A stretch of 64,000 nucleotides of DNA from assembly GCA_938007935.1 (NCBI GenBank), contig CALLMD010000005.1, positions 1 through 64,000 of the forward strand, written 5' to 3'. Shown here piece by piece: positions 7,752 through 17,435 of the stretch. Each line of letters opens with the position of its first letter. The first letter of the stretch is position 1. The position numbers and the translations under genes were made by a program. This DNA comes from an uncultured Hellea sp. GTDB taxonomy: Bacteria; Pseudomonadota; Alphaproteobacteria; Caulobacterales; Maricaulaceae. Under the pieces are notes generated by a model. It searched no databases and was not told the origin of the DNA. It saw only the letters and a list, made by a program, of their open reading frames with translations.

Positions 7752-9227
7752 ATGGGTCGCTTCTCAGCATTCTTAAACGAGACGGTAAAACTAGATTCGC
7801 CAAGGCAAGATCATGAGGTCAAACTTCCATTTACCCCTGAAAACTTGATTGAAGTTGTGGCTAAAACACAAGAGAGAAAACCCTCTCCAGCCGTTGAAAA
7901 ACCAAGCGCTAAAAAGGATCCGTTTCTTGACTTAAAAATAAAGCTGCATGGTCGGTTGATTGATGAGTTTGATCTTTCTTCGTTGGAAGGTCCAGATGGG
8001 TCGCCTCATCCAGATAAAGTTCTCGAAGTCGTCAAATCATTAGCTAAAGAAGAAAAACTTAAACTCAATAATGGCGAGCTTGCAATCCTATCAAAAGGTA
8101 TTGTCGATGAAATGACTGGCTTGGGTCCCCTTGAGCCTCTTCTTGCAGATGAGACGATTTCCGATATTCTTATAAATGGTCATGAACAAGTCTATATAGA
8201 AACAGGCGGAGAGCTGGAATTATCCAATATACGCTTCGCGTCAGAGCCTCATCTACTGCGCATAATTAACCGTATTGTCGCGCAAGTTGGACGCCGCGTA
8301 GATGAAAGCCAACCACTCTGTGACGCCCGTTTATTGGACGGGAGCCGAGTCAATGTTGCTATTGCGCCGATAGCTGTCGATGGCCCGTTGGTGTCAATTC
8401 GAAAGTTCTCCAAAAGCCCTCTGACTTTAGATAAGCTTGTAGAATATGGCGCAATCCCGGATAACGTCGCCCAATTTTTATGGGCCGCCTGTAAGGCCCG
8501 TGTCACAATCTTGATTTCAGGCGGCACAGGTTCGGGTAAGACAACACTGCTCAATGCATTAAGCCAATCTATTTCTCACAAAGAACGCTTGATCACCATT
8601 GAAGATGCAGCCGAACTTCAACTCCAACAACCCCATGTCGCCCGCATGGAAACCCGACCGCCAAATATTGAAGGCAAAGGTGAAATTCGCCAACGCGGCT
8701 TGGTTAAAAACGCATTGCGTATGCGTCCGGACCGCGTGATTTTAGGAGAGGTTCGCGGCGAGGAAGCTTTTGATATGCTCCAAGCTATGAATACGGGCCA
8801 TGAAGGCTCAATGGCAACACTCCATGCGAATACGCCGCGTGATGCGATTACGCGGCTCGAACAAATGGTTGCAATGGGTGATATGAAAATTACGCCCGAA
8901 GCTGTCGCCGGGCAAATTGCATCTGCTGTTGGGTTAATTGTTCAGGCTCAACGTCTGTCTGATGGACAGCGTAAAATTACCTCTATTTCCGAAGTTACAG
9001 GAATGGAGGGCGCGATTATTCAGATGCAGGAAATTTTCAACTACACCCGCACAGGCACCGGGCCTAAGCACGAAGTTATTGGGGAGTTTCGATCAACGGG
9101 TATTCGTCCAAGCTGCTTAGAAGAAATTTTATGCCGCAATATACCACTCCCGGAAAACCTTTTCGAGCCATGTGTTTTGCCCGTAGGGCCAATATCTAAT
9201 AAGACAATAAAAGAGCGTGTAGGATAA
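7752..9227 (+). CDS. cpaF: Tad pilus secretion ATPase CpaF/TadA
   Basis: PilT/VirB11-type hexameric ATPase that powers Flp pilus assembly. It has a variable N-terminus, then a conserved N-terminal domain ([20 protein letters not shown]). Walker [13 protein letters not shown] is near residue 257, an Asp box [11 protein letters not shown] follows, Walker [11 protein letters not shown] is near 327 and the His box is [15 protein letters not shown] prefer ATG 7752, with GGGG just upstream, over ATG 7728 (8 residues longer). Length is about 491 residues, normal for CpaF. Its stop overlaps the tadB start (TAATG). Confidence 0.95.
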   Translation: MGRFSAFLNETVKLDSPRQDHEVKLPFTPENLIEVVAKTQERKPSPAVEKPSAKKDPFLDLKIKLHGRLIDEFDLSSLEGPDGSPHPDKVLEVVKSLAKEEKLKLNNGELAILSKGIVDEMTGLGPLEPLLADETISDILINGHEQVYIETGGELELSNIRFASEPHLLRIINRIVAQVGRRVDESQPLCDARLLDGSRVNVAIAPIAVDGPLVSIRKFSKSPLTLDKLVEYGAIPDNVAQFLWAACKARVTILISGGTGSGKTTLLNALSQSISHKERLITIEDAAELQLQQPHVARMETRPPNIEGKGEIRQRGLVKNALRMRPDRVILGEVRGEEAFDMLQAMNTGHEGSMATLHANTPRDAITRLEQMVAMGDMKITPEAVAGQIASAVGLIVQAQRLSDGQRKITSISEVTGMEGAIIQMQEIFNYTRTGTGPKHEVIGEFRSTGIRPSCLEEILCRNIPLPENLFEPCVLPVGPISNKTIKERVG

Positions 9228-10186
9228 TGAATTTTACGCCTCAAACGCTAATATATGGATTGATATTCTGCTCCTGTTTCTTGGCGCTTCAGGTCTTTAT
9301 TGGCGCGACTCGGCAAGCAACTATTCGCGTTAAATTAGCAAATGATCGTCTGCGGCGCATGAAGTCAGAAAATTCTCAATCCGTGGTTCTTTCTAAAATG
9401 AAACGCGCCAGAGGCTTAAATGAAGATGATCAAATTCAAGTTTTGATGAATTGGATAGAACGATTAGTGCTGCAATCAGGCTTACCTTTAGGCCGCAAAG
9501 GCATTTACGTTGTTATGGCGGGATTTGGTCTGTCTTGCGCACTGACCTTTGGCTTAATGAAAGGCACTTTATTATGGGCCTTGCTTGGGGCCTTGCTTGG
9601 AATATTTGCGCCAATTTTTGTTTTAAAATTTCTTGTAAACCGGAGAGCAAAAAGGGCGGTGGTGCAATTACCCGAAGCCTTGGATGTTATTGTGCGTTCA
9701 CTTCGCGCGGGTCATCCTGTGCCCGTAGCATTGGCATTAGTCGCCCGTGAAATGCCGGATCCCATAGGATCTGAATTTGGAATGGCAAGCGACGAAATCG
9801 CCTTTGGATCTACAATATCAGCGTCCTTACAAAGATTATCAGACCGCGTAGGGCATGAAGATTTCGAACTCTTCTCGGCCGTGGTTAGGCTGCAGGAGCG
9901 AACGGGCGGCAATCTTGCTGAACTTTTAGAATCGAATTCAAAAACAATACGTGATCGTCAACGGATGAGATTAAAGATCAAAGCCGCTTCGGCCGAAGGA
10001 CGCATGTCAGCTTTAATACTTAATGCGGCTCCCCTTCTATTATTTTTAGGCGTTAAAAAAATGGCGCCTGATTTTTACGGTGACGTCGATGACAATCCTA
10101 TGATGACCTATACTTTGTGGGGCGTGGCTATTTGGATGGGAATAGGAAATTTGATCATGCATAAAATGATCAAATTCAAAATTTAG
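9227..10186 (+). CDS. tadB: Tad inner-membrane platform protein TadB
   Basis: 319 residues of the type II secretion F (GspF-like) family. Membrane segments lie near residues 5-22, 88-130, 263-283 and 295-312. The cytoplasmic T2SSF domain carries PEALDVIVRSLRAGHPV and LFSAVVRLQERTGGNLAEL. With TadC it forms the inner-membrane platform engaged by CpaF. The gene starts on the last base of the cpaF stop. Confidence 0.92.
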   Translation: MNFTPQTLIYGLIFCSCFLALQVFIGATRQATIRVKLANDRLRRMKSENSQSVVLSKMKRARGLNEDDQIQVLMNWIERLVLQSGLPLGRKGIYVVMAGFGLSCALTFGLMKGTLLWALLGALLGIFAPIFVLKFLVNRRAKRAVVQLPEALDVIVRSLRAGHPVPVALALVAREMPDPIGSEFGMASDEIAFGSTISASLQRLSDRVGHEDFELFSAVVRLQERTGGNLAELLESNSKTIRDRQRMRLKIKAASAEGRMSALILNAAPLLLFLGVKKMAPDFYGDVDDNPMMTYTLWGVAIWMGIGNLIMHKMIKFKI

Positions 10187-10196
10187 GGAGTTTACA

Positions 10197-11129
10197 ATGA
10201 GCCTCTCTACACTCTCAAATATTTTTACCATCATCATAGCCTGTTGTTTTTTAGTCATCTCGCTCTCTTTGATGGCGTTGGCTATTAGAAATGCACTTCA
10301 ACATAATAGCCGTATTGAACGGCGTTTGGCAGGAGCAAGTGATTTAGAGTCTGCCGGATTTAGTAGCCGCACGAACAACCCACATTTACTGACAAAGTTA
10401 GCCAACCATTTAACATTGCCAAGCCCTGAAGAGATTACGCGTTTACGGTTCCAATTATCACAAGCTGGTTATTACGACCCAAATGCGGTTAAAAATTTTA
10501 TTGCGGCTCGGGTATTATGTATTCTTGCCCCGCAATTTATTCTTTTGGCGTCATGGGCCCCATTGGTTTCAAAACTAGGAATAAAAGGAACAATTATTAT
10601 CGCATTCTTTTTTGCAGCACTTGGTTTGTTCAGTCCCATTTACTTTCTGCGTTGGAAAAAATCTCGCCGGACTGATAAATGCCGCAAAGGATTTCCAGAC
10701 ATGATGGATTTACTGGTTGCGTGTATAGAGGCTGGCTTAGGGATGGATGCGGCCTTAGTACGTGTCGGGGCCGAAATTGGCGAGCGTTATCCGCCTTTGA
10801 AATTAAATCTGGATATAATGAATTACGAATTAAGAGCTGGGAAATCGCGCCATGAAGCGATGATAAGCTTTGCTGATCGTATCGACTTAGAAGAAGCCAA
10901 AGCGTTAGCCATTATGCTAAAGCAGACGGAGGAAATGGGAAGCTCAATAGGTCAGGCCCTACGGACATTTTCTGATGACATGCGGGCCAAACGCATGCTC
11001 AGAGCCGAAGAAAAAGCGATGGCCCTATCTGCAAAATTGACCGTGCCCCTTATATTATTTATTTTCCCGACGATTATGGTTTTAGTCCTAATGCCCGCCG
11101 CCATTCGTTTGATGGAAGGCTTGGCCTAG
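10197..11129 (+). CDS. tadC: Tad inner-membrane platform protein TadC
   Basis: 310 residues, a second T2SSF-family protein. It has an N-terminal membrane segment (about 9-30), a pair near 100-145, the cytoplasmic motif FPDMMDLLVACIEAGLGMDA and a C-terminal pair (about 275-305). ALAIMLKQTEEMGSSIGQAL is the typical second conserved stretch. A GGGAG ribosome-binding site precedes the ATG, 10 nt after tadB. Confidence 0.92.
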   Translation: MSLSTLSNIFTIIIACCFLVISLSLMALAIRNALQHNSRIERRLAGASDLESAGFSSRTNNPHLLTKLANHLTLPSPEEITRLRFQLSQAGYYDPNAVKNFIAARVLCILAPQFILLASWAPLVSKLGIKGTIIIAFFFAALGLFSPIYFLRWKKSRRTDKCRKGFPDMMDLLVACIEAGLGMDAALVRVGAEIGERYPPLKLNLDIMNYELRAGKSRHEAMISFADRIDLEEAKALAIMLKQTEEMGSSIGQALRTFSDDMRAKRMLRAEEKAMALSAKLTVPLILFIFPTIMVLVLMPAAIRLMEGLA

Positions 11130-11131
11130 AG

Positions 11132-11995
11132 ATGTGGAGATCGCTTGTCATTCTGAGTTTTGTTTCTGGAACGCAGTTTCCGATCCATTCTTTTGCTTCT
11201 GACGTGGATGAAATTGCCGAATTAGACATTCGGCCGCTAGAAGAAACCTCTACAGACGCATTTTCAATTTTCCAGATCTTGATTGACGCACGCGAAGCTT
11301 TTGAGATGAAAGATTATGAAATGGCAGCAAGACATTATGGCTTGTTGGTTAAATTTGATTCTCTTATGGAAGAACCCGTCATTGGTCTGGCTAAATCTCA
11401 ATTAGCCTTAAACCGACCTGATTTAGCCCAAGAGCTTCTTTCAGAAACAACTGTATCGACGCAGGAAATAGAGGTTCTTACTGCCATTGCGAGCGCCCTA
11501 ATCTTACCGCCGGCAAAAGCAGAATTAATCCTGTCTGCGTCTCTCAAAACCCACTCTGATAGCCGGTTGTGGAATTTGCTAGGTGACGTTCTTATTAAGA
11601 CGGGGCAATTACATAAAGCGGCTCAAGCTTTCCGCGCCGCCGAGACTGCAGGGCAAAGACCTGGATTACTCGAAAATAATTTGGGACTTTTGGCGCTTCA
11701 TAACGGTGATTTCGAAGTTGCATTGACGCATTTAGAGCACGCAGTGTCGGTGGCGCCTCATTCTATAAAATTTGACAATAACCGGCGACTATCTCTTCTT
11801 CTGACAGGGGATTATATAAAGGCGCTTGAAAACCTGACACATAATAGGTCTGTAAATGTGTTGACGGACGCCGCAATTATAGCGTCCCAGCGCGGTGATG
11901 AACGATTAGCAAAACATTTGCGCCTAAAAGCGGGCCAAATAAATCCCAAACACACTAAAAACTTAAAAGTGGGAGCCCTCCACACAGGACATTAA
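11132..11995 (+). CDS. TPR-repeat secreted protein of the Tad locus (TadD-like)
   Basis: 287 residues with a signal peptide (about 1-22) and helical TPR-like repeats from about residue 60 to 240, for example WNLLGDVLIKTGQLHKAAQA and LENNLGLLALHNGDFEVALT. TadD-type TPR lipoproteins assist pilus assembly at the outer membrane. This one has no lipobox Cys, so it is probably periplasmic. It starts 3 nt after the tadC stop and closes the operon. The locus has no prepilin or prepilin peptidase gene. Confidence 0.75.
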   Translation: MWRSLVILSFVSGTQFPIHSFASDVDEIAELDIRPLEETSTDAFSIFQILIDAREAFEMKDYEMAARHYGLLVKFDSLMEEPVIGLAKSQLALNRPDLAQELLSETTVSTQEIEVLTAIASALILPPAKAELILSASLKTHSDSRLWNLLGDVLIKTGQLHKAAQAFRAAETAGQRPGLLENNLGLLALHNGDFEVALTHLEHAVSVAPHSIKFDNNRRLSLLLTGDYIKALENLTHNRSVNVLTDAAIIASQRGDERLAKHLRLKAGQINPKHTKNLKVGALHTGH

Positions 11996-12103
11996 TCAGC
12001 GTTTTATTTTGGGCAGAGTTTAGGACCATGAAATCAATCAGTTATCCAATCAGCTAATAATAACTTACCCCAATTACTAAATCACCAAAACATCCTCACC
12101 AAA

Positions 12104-12121
12104 GGTATCCATGCGGATACC
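12104..12121. repeat. Stem-loop after the Tad operon
   Basis: GGTATCC-ATGC-GGATACC is a perfect 7-bp hairpin with a 4-base loop, about 110 nt past the last Tad gene. No T-run follows on either strand, so it is not a classical rho-independent terminator. It may still stabilise the 3' end of the Tad transcript. Confidence 0.4.
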
Positions 12122-12171
12122 AGCCCCGTTTCGGAAAATTATTGAGTCAACAATGGTTTAAAGAGAGCCAA

Positions 12172-12248
12172 TGGTCGGGGCGGCAAGATTCGAACTTGCG
12201 ACCCCCTGTTCCCAAAACAGGTGCGCTACCAGGCTGCGCTACGCCCCG
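12172..12248 (-). tRNA. tRNA-Pro (anticodon TGG)
   Basis: 77 nt including an encoded CCA (TGG on the plus strand at 12172-12174). The acceptor stem is CGGGGCG/CGCCCCG with discriminator A. The anticodon loop TTTGGGA lies between CCTGT and ACAGG and gives TGG at positions 34-36. The T arm is GCAAGTTCGAATCTTGC. It reads proline codons CCN. It lies between the Tad operon and the DUF192 gene. Confidence 0.97.
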
Positions 12249-12255
12249 ACAAAGG

Positions 12256-12274
12256 CTTGGGCTTCATACCCAAG
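12256..12274. repeat. Short hairpin between the DUF192 gene and tRNA-Pro
   Basis: CTTGGG-CTTCATA-CCCAAG forms a 6-bp stem just past the DUF192 stop and upstream of the tRNA on the same strand. It has no strong T-run, so it is at best a weak terminator or processing structure. Confidence 0.3.
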
Positions 12275-12295
12275 ATAAAACAAAAGGCAAGCCCG

Positions 12296-12772
12296 TTATG
12301 GCTCTGATGTTCCAAAAAACTCATGTTTAACCAAATCGCCCGGCATAATACCTAAATCACGAGAACGACCGCCCTGCAATTCAACCACAGCAGCCACTAC
12401 AGCTTCAGAAGATGCGCTTCTTAGCTTATAAGGCTGAGCCATATGTTCGATTTTCAAAATCTTTCCATTTGACCGTACAAATAAAATATCCAGTGGAATG
12501 GAGGTATTTTTCATCCAGATCGTCGCGATTTTTGGTTCTTTAAATTCAAAAATCATACCTGTTTCAGGGGCCATAGATTCACGGAACATCATCCCACGTG
12601 CTTGTTGATCAAGCGTAATAGCTCTCTCGACCGCAAATTCATGCTCTCCGGTCTCAGACACGATTGTCAGAGGAACAGGTTTTCCATAATCAACTTTATC
12701 ATTCTTCGCAGTTTGAGCGATCGCAACAAAGGGTAAAGAAAGAAAAAAAGTTGTTACAAATAAGCGTTTCAT
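12296..12772 (-). CDS. DUF192 family periplasmic protein
   Basis: 158 residues. A signal peptide ends at about VAIAQ-T (residue 20). The rest is a single DUF192 domain with the hallmark sequences ARGMMFRESMAPETGMIFEF and WMKNTSIPLDILFV, ending with LQGGRSRDLGIMPGD. DUF192 proteins are small beta-barrel proteins of unknown biochemical function, common in Proteobacteria. Upstream on the same strand is the RTX gene, but the 85-bp gap suggests separate transcription. Confidence 0.9.
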   Translation of the reverse strand: MKRLFVTTFFLSLPFVAIAQTAKNDKVDYGKPVPLTIVSETGEHEFAVERAITLDQQARGMMFRESMAPETGMIFEFKEPKIATIWMKNTSIPLDILFVRSNGKILKIEHMAQPYKLRSASSEAVVAAVVELQGGRSRDLGIMPGDLVKHEFFGTSEP

Positions 12773-12857
12773 GAGTCTCGTTTAACCAAAGCCGTGCCGT
12801 AGGCCAAGCAATATTTAGGCAATACATTAATATCATTTTTTTATGTTATTGAGCTAT

Positions 12858-15302
12858 CTAAACAATCAGAATATCGTCAAACAATGTCATTATGTCTATG
12901 CCAGATGCATTTTGAATACTCACGGTATCGCCATTACCAAAATCAAGCGTGATTTCTGTACCATTTGCATTTATAGTACCAAATTGGTCAATCACTTCTT
13001 GTGCCGTTAACCCCCCTCCCCACAAAGCATCATCGAGGCTCAAAACATCAGACCCTTGATCAAAACTTATTATTCGGTCATTTCCATATCCTTCAGCGAA
13101 GATGAACGTATCCGACTCTAAGTCAATTCCTGTATCCACAAGTACATCATCACCAGCACCACCATCAAGGACATCTTCCCCAGCACCGCCAACAAGTCGA
13201 TCCATACCGTCGCCGCCACTAAGATAATCATCTCCGTCTTGACCAACCAGCCTGTCGTCTCCAGCGCCACCGCTAAGAGCATCATCACCAGAACCTGCAA
13301 TCAAAGCATCAATCCCATCGCCGCCAATCAAGGTGTCGTTATCATTCCCGCCTAGAAGTCGGTCATCACCACTTCCACCATCAATTACATCTGAGCCGTC
13401 GCCACCAAATAAACGGTCGTTTCCATCACCGCCGTTAATCAAATCATCGCCAGCATATGAGAATATCGTGTCGTCTCCGCCCATTCCCTCTATTGTATTC
13501 GACGATGCGGTTCCATCGACACGTCCCCCATTGTCATTATGAATAAGATTTTCAAAATTCTGCAGGATATCTGCGGCTCCGAGCCCTACGGCCAAGGTCC
13601 CAGCGTCAAGATCTATCCTTACTCGCTCAGATAACCCAGAAACATCTACTGTGTCACTCCCAGTCCCGCCATCAGCATTGTCATCACCTAAAGTCGCATC
13701 AAGTATTATGTAGGTATCGTTGCCTCCTCCGAGAATATGCGAATCTGAACCAGCTCCGTCGTAAACAATATCATTGCCTGTACCTGCATCGATTTGATCA
13801 TCCCCTCCTCGGTCCCATAAAATATCATCTCCTGCCCCGCCTACTAGGATATCATTACCCTCGCCAGCATCTATCGAATCATTACCAGATTCGCCGCTAA
13901 GTGTGTCATTCCCAGAGCGGCCAAATATTGTGTCATCACCATCACGGCCAGAAATAGAATCGTCTCCAGAAAGTCCGTCGAGAATATTCGCAGCAGCGCT
14001 ACCAATTATAGTTTCAGACCCCGTAGAGCCGATGACATTTTCGAAATTCAAAACTGCTTCAGATGTTCCGCCTGAACCTGATGAATTTCCTGAGAGAAGA
14101 TTTACGACCTGCAGCTGTGTTGCCGTAGTGTAGTCAATTGTGTCTATTCCATCTCCACCATCGAAACTATCATCACCAAAGACATTATCTGCAACACGTA
14201 TATAGTCGTCGCCATCACCTAAATGATGTGTGTCGGCACCAGCGCCATCTTTAACTTGATCATCACCGTCGCCAGCATCAATAATATCGTCACTTGGCCC
14301 ATCTTCAATGATATCGTTACCCGCCCCGCCCGTGATTGTATCAGCGCCGCTACCGCCAAAAATTATATCATGTCCATCACCGCCATCTATTATGTCGGCG
14401 CCCAGACTTCCATTAATTATATCTTCCCCTAATCCACCGAAAAGTTGATCCGCGCCTCCTCCACCATCAATTGTATCATTACCTTCCCCTCCAACAACGA
14501 TATCATCACCAGTACCAGAATTGATGATATCATTACCAAAACCGGCATCTATAGTGTCATTACCCGCCAAAGTTTCAATCAAATCATTATCACCATCCGC
14601 GCCATCAACCTGGTCGCCATCGACATCTGCATCACCAGGTGCAAAAATATCATCCCCAGACGTGCCATCAACAACTGAAAAGCTAACGTTTTCCAATAGT
14701 TCAATTGAATTTCCGACCAATAGCGCGACCTCTGCTGGTGTAATTGATGTTCTATTTGAACTTGAATAGTAATCCAGAGGGATAGTGGAGTATAAGACTG
14801 CTCCCTGACCATAGCTATAGGCTGCGGCTACAATTTGATCTGCATTCGAATTATTAAATAAAGACACCGATCCTGCGGGCAAAGAACTCACTTCCATGTA
14901 TCCATGAGAGGAATGGTTTCCGTTGTCGAACGTCGTATTATCCATTCCATTAGTAAAAATATTTGGCGCACCAGCTACTAAGTCAATGTTAGCGGAATCA
15001 TCAAAGTCTCGAACAAAAGTGATGCCCTCTCCTCCGGGTACAATTGTCCCAGCATCTGCGACGTTACGATCAAAAATTATTACGCTAAGACCTTGCAACA
15101 CAGCGGCATCTAATGCCGCTATCTCGTCTTGTGTTAGTGACCAGTTACCATTATCTGGGTTAACTATATATAGTGTGTCCAGTGATGCTAAAGATTCTGC
15201 TGTGAGGGTCGGAACTGAGATTGGCGTATGACCATTTTCAATTAGCTCATCCTCCATAAAGGTCGGACTATTAGTAGTAGAATGGACACCAACATTTAGC
15301 AT
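12858..15302 (-). CDS. RTX (hemolysin-type Ca2+-binding) repeat protein with a GATase-like N-terminal region
   Basis: 814 residues. The first 200 or so carry no RTX repeats and have alternating beta-strand/helix segments ([50 protein letters not shown]) that look like a class-I amidotransferase or ThuA-like Rossmann domain without obvious catalytic residues. From about 215 to 770 there are arrays of GGxGxDxU nonapeptides in three blocks split by short beta regions. The C-terminus FDDILIV is the small-hydrophobic type recognised by type I secretion. There is no cleavable signal peptide. No type I transporter genes are nearby, so export must use a distant system. The secreted, calcium-folded nature is well supported, and the activity is unknown. 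Confidence 0.85.
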   Translation of the reverse strand: MLNVGVHSTTNSPTFMEDELIENGHTPISVPTLTAESLASLDTLYIVNPDNGNWSLTQDEIAALDAAVLQGLSVIIFDRNVADAGTIVPGGEGITFVRDFDDSANIDLVAGAPNIFTNGMDNTTFDNGNHSSHGYMEVSSLPAGSVSLFNNSNADQIVAAAYSYGQGAVLYSTIPLDYYSSSNRTSITPAEVALLVGNSIELLENVSFSVVDGTSGDDIFAPGDADVDGDQVDGADGDNDLIETLAGNDTIDAGFGNDIINSGTGDDIVVGGEGNDTIDGGGGADQLFGGLGEDIINGSLGADIIDGGDGHDIIFGGSGADTITGGAGNDIIEDGPSDDIIDAGDGDDQVKDGAGADTHHLGDGDDYIRVADNVFGDDSFDGGDGIDTIDYTTATQLQVVNLLSGNSSGSGGTSEAVLNFENVIGSTGSETIIGSAAANILDGLSGDDSISGRDGDDTIFGRSGNDTLSGESGNDSIDAGEGNDILVGGAGDDILWDRGGDDQIDAGTGNDIVYDGAGSDSHILGGGNDTYIILDATLGDDNADGGTGSDTVDVSGLSERVRIDLDAGTLAVGLGAADILQNFENLIHNDNGGRVDGTASSNTIEGMGGDDTIFSYAGDDLINGGDGNDRLFGGDGSDVIDGGSGDDRLLGGNDNDTLIGGDGIDALIAGSGDDALSGGAGDDRLVGQDGDDYLSGGDGMDRLVGGAGEDVLDGGAGDDVLVDTGIDLESDTFIFAEGYGNDRIISFDQGSDVLSLDDALWGGGLTAQEVIDQFGTINANGTEITLDFGNGDTVSIQNASGIDIMTLFDDILIV

Positions 15303-15341
15303 ATTTTTTCTCTAAAATTTGCGCATCTCAATTGTGAGTTG

Positions 15342-15359
15342 AAATATGTTAACATATTT
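15342..15359. promoter_or_regulatory. Perfect 18-bp palindrome upstream of the RTX gene
   Basis: AAATATGTT-AACATATTT is a perfect palindrome centred about 48 nt upstream of the RTX start codon, in otherwise AT-rich DNA. The position fits an operator for a dimeric regulator near the promoter. No regulator gene lies beside it. Confidence 0.45.
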
Positions 15360-15515
15360 AGAAAAATTATACAAATCAGCTTCTGTTAAAGCCTACTCTT
15401 GATTTTCGTAGACACTCTGGTTGTAGCAACACGCAAGAAAAAAAATGTACGATGTAAATGCAACTCTCCGAAAACCTAACTACGGCTTAGTTTATAGAAG
15501 ACACTTAGAAACAGA

Positions 15516-15590
15516 TGGCAGTCCCTAGGGGAATCGAACCCCTCTTTCCAGGTTGAAAACCTGGCGTCCTAACCGATAGACGAAGGGACC
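15516..15590 (-). tRNA. tRNA-Glu (anticodon TTC)
   Basis: 75 nt including an encoded CCA. The acceptor stem is GGTCCCT/AGGGACT with discriminator G. The anticodon loop TTTTCAA between CCAGG and CCTGG gives TTC. The T loop GGTTCGATTCC is canonical. Confidence 0.97.
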
Positions 15591-15608
15591 GCATCAACTG
15601 TGAGCCGC

Positions 15609-15637
15609 GATATATATAGGCCTGCTGTCCCTTGCAA
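15609..15637 (-). promoter_or_regulatory. Sigma-70-like promoter of tRNA-Glu
   Basis: Read on the minus strand, TTGCAA (15637-15632) and TATATC (15614-15609) are separated by 17 bases. Predicted initiation falls about 10 nt before the mature 5' end of the tRNA. The spacer between recJ and the tRNA is short, so this is the natural promoter location. Confidence 0.5.
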
Positions 15638-15671
15638 GAGGGTATTTCAGAAATATTGAAAAATTTGCGCT

Positions 15672-17426
15672 TTACGCGATAGCTAAATCAAGAAGCTGTA
15701 AGTCAACCTTTTGCCGTCCTTGCCAACTATTGGCTTTAAGACGGCCCGCAACATGAACTCGCGGGGCGTTAGGGTCGAGCAATATATCCGCAAGTCCAGT
15801 TTGATCAGCTTGGAAACAAATCCCTGAAATTCGTCCGCCTATACCATCTTCAAAAGCACAGCGTACATGTCCGCCTTTGACCCGCTCTGCATATGCGATT
15901 CTTAGGTCTGAAAATCCGAATATTGGTTGCGGATTACCCGCCCCGTAAGGGCCTACAACATCAATAACCTCCATTATTGACTTTGTCACAGCGCCGGGCG
16001 CTATCAAAGCATCCACTTTAATGGATAAGTTCTGGCGGGCCTCTTCTACGTCTTGCGCCAGATAGTCGTTTAGAAATGAGGTAAGATCAGGGATCTTACT
16101 GGCCTGAATAGATAAGCCCCCTGCCATAGCATGACCGCCGCCGCTTATAAGAATACCCGCATCGCGCGCTGCTGTAATGGCGGCGCCTAGATTAACGCCA
16201 GGCATAGACCGGCCTGACCCTTTGCCTAAGCCTTCATCATTTATGCCAATAACTATAGCTGGTTTATCAAAGCGGTCTTTAAGCCGCCCCGCAACGATGC
16301 CAATTATACCAGGGTGCCACCCACTCATATCTACAATGATTATCGACGAATCGGATGGTAGTTTGGCCGCCTCTTCCAAGGCTTCATTTATCATTTGATC
16401 TTGAAGACCTTTCCTCGCCGTGTTGACACGGTCAAGTTCTGCGGCATGTGAATAAGCTAGCTGGCTATTTTCAGTTGATAAAAGCTCTGCGCCCATTTCG
16501 GCTTTCCCGATACGCCCGCCAGCGTTAATTCGCGGTCCTAGGATAAATCCGCAATCATATGTGGTAAATGGCGGGTTAATACCAGCAATATCTGCAAGCG
16601 CCCTAATGCCTATATTCTCGCTTTTAGAGAGCACCTTTAGACCTTGCGAGACCAAGGCTCTATTTAATCCGGTTAAAGAAACAACGTCACAAAGCGTCCC
16701 CAAAGCTGTTAAACCAATAAAATTCAATAGGTTAGGAATATTTTTTAACTCACGCCGACGGGCTTCACGGTTTAGGGCCACCAAAACCATAAAGGTCACG
16801 CCAGCCGCCGCCAAATGTCCCAGACCAGAATTATCATCTTCTCTGTTAGGGTTGACCAAGGCCGCGCACGGTGGGAGCTCACCCTGCATAAGATGATGAT
16901 CAATAACGATAATAGGCAAGTCCAGCATTTTAGCCGACTCTAATGGCGCTCTGGCAGCTGCGCCGCAATCAACGGTTATAATAAGATCATTTCCCTCAGT
17001 TTTAAGCTTTTCAAAAGCCTCTTTTGATGGACCATACCCCTCTTTGACACGGTCAGGCACATAAAGCCCCATCTCAACGCCAAAGGCCCTGCCCCATTTA
17101 ATAAGCTGCGCGGCTGAACTTCCACCATCTACGTCATAATCCGCAAAGATTGTGATGCTTTGTTTTGCTTCTACGGCATCAAGGATGAGCGCGGCCGCTT
17201 TATCCATATCACGCATGGTTGATGGATCAGGCATTGTCGCGCGCAATGTCGGATTGATAAATGTATTTACCTCTTCGGGGGTTATTCCACGACCAGCTAA
17301 TAACCTTGCTGTCAAATTATCAAGCCCGTGATCTTGTTCTAGCTGAGTAATATCGGCATCATTTTCACACCGCATAACCCACTTTAATCCACGACAAGAT
17401 TTCTCGACGCCGAGAAAATTACTCAC
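15672..17426 (-). CDS. recJ: Single-stranded-DNA exonuclease RecJ
   Basis: 584 residues. RecJ degrades ssDNA 5'-3' in recombination and repair. The DHH-family phosphoesterase core has FADYDVDGGSSAAQLI (about residues 92-108), ITVDCG and the IVIDHH motif (about 172-177). The DHHA1 domain holds ISGGGHAMAGG (about 430). An OB-type C-terminal domain ends the protein. The start at 17426 keeps the conserved SCRGLKW element near the N-terminus. It lies 9 nt after the aminotransferase stop, so the two are probably co-transcribed. Confidence 0.95.
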   Translation of the reverse strand: MSNFLGVEKSCRGLKWVMRCENDADITQLEQDHGLDNLTARLLAGRGITPEEVNTFINPTLRATMPDPSTMRDMDKAAALILDAVEAKQSITIFADYDVDGGSSAAQLIKWGRAFGVEMGLYVPDRVKEGYGPSKEAFEKLKTEGNDLIITVDCGAAARAPLESAKMLDLPIIVIDHHLMQGELPPCAALVNPNREDDNSGLGHLAAAGVTFMVLVALNREARRRELKNIPNLLNFIGLTALGTLCDVVSLTGLNRALVSQGLKVLSKSENIGIRALADIAGINPPFTTYDCGFILGPRINAGGRIGKAEMGAELLSTENSQLAYSHAAELDRVNTARKGLQDQMINEALEEAAKLPSDSSIIIVDMSGWHPGIIGIVAGRLKDRFDKPAIVIGINDEGLGKGSGRSMPGVNLGAAITAARDAGILISGGGHAMAGGLSIQASKIPDLTSFLNDYLAQDVEEARQNLSIKVDALIAPGAVTKSIMEVIDVVGPYGAGNPQPIFGFSDLRIAYAERVKGGHVRCAFEDGIGGRISGICFQADQTGLADILLDPNAPRVHVAGRLKANSWQGRQKVDLQLLDLAIA

Positions 17427-17435
17427 GAGGCTCAG

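Noticed and set aside
12142-12330. 62-codon open frame across tRNA-Pro
   Set aside because: It runs antisense through the tRNA gene. Such frames are a known annotation artefact of tRNA sequences.
12858-15302. Dense short repeats that could suggest a CRISPR-like or satellite array
   Set aside because: The repeats are degenerate 27-bp units encoding GGxGxD nonapeptides in one long open frame. They are RTX protein repeats, not direct repeats with unique spacers.
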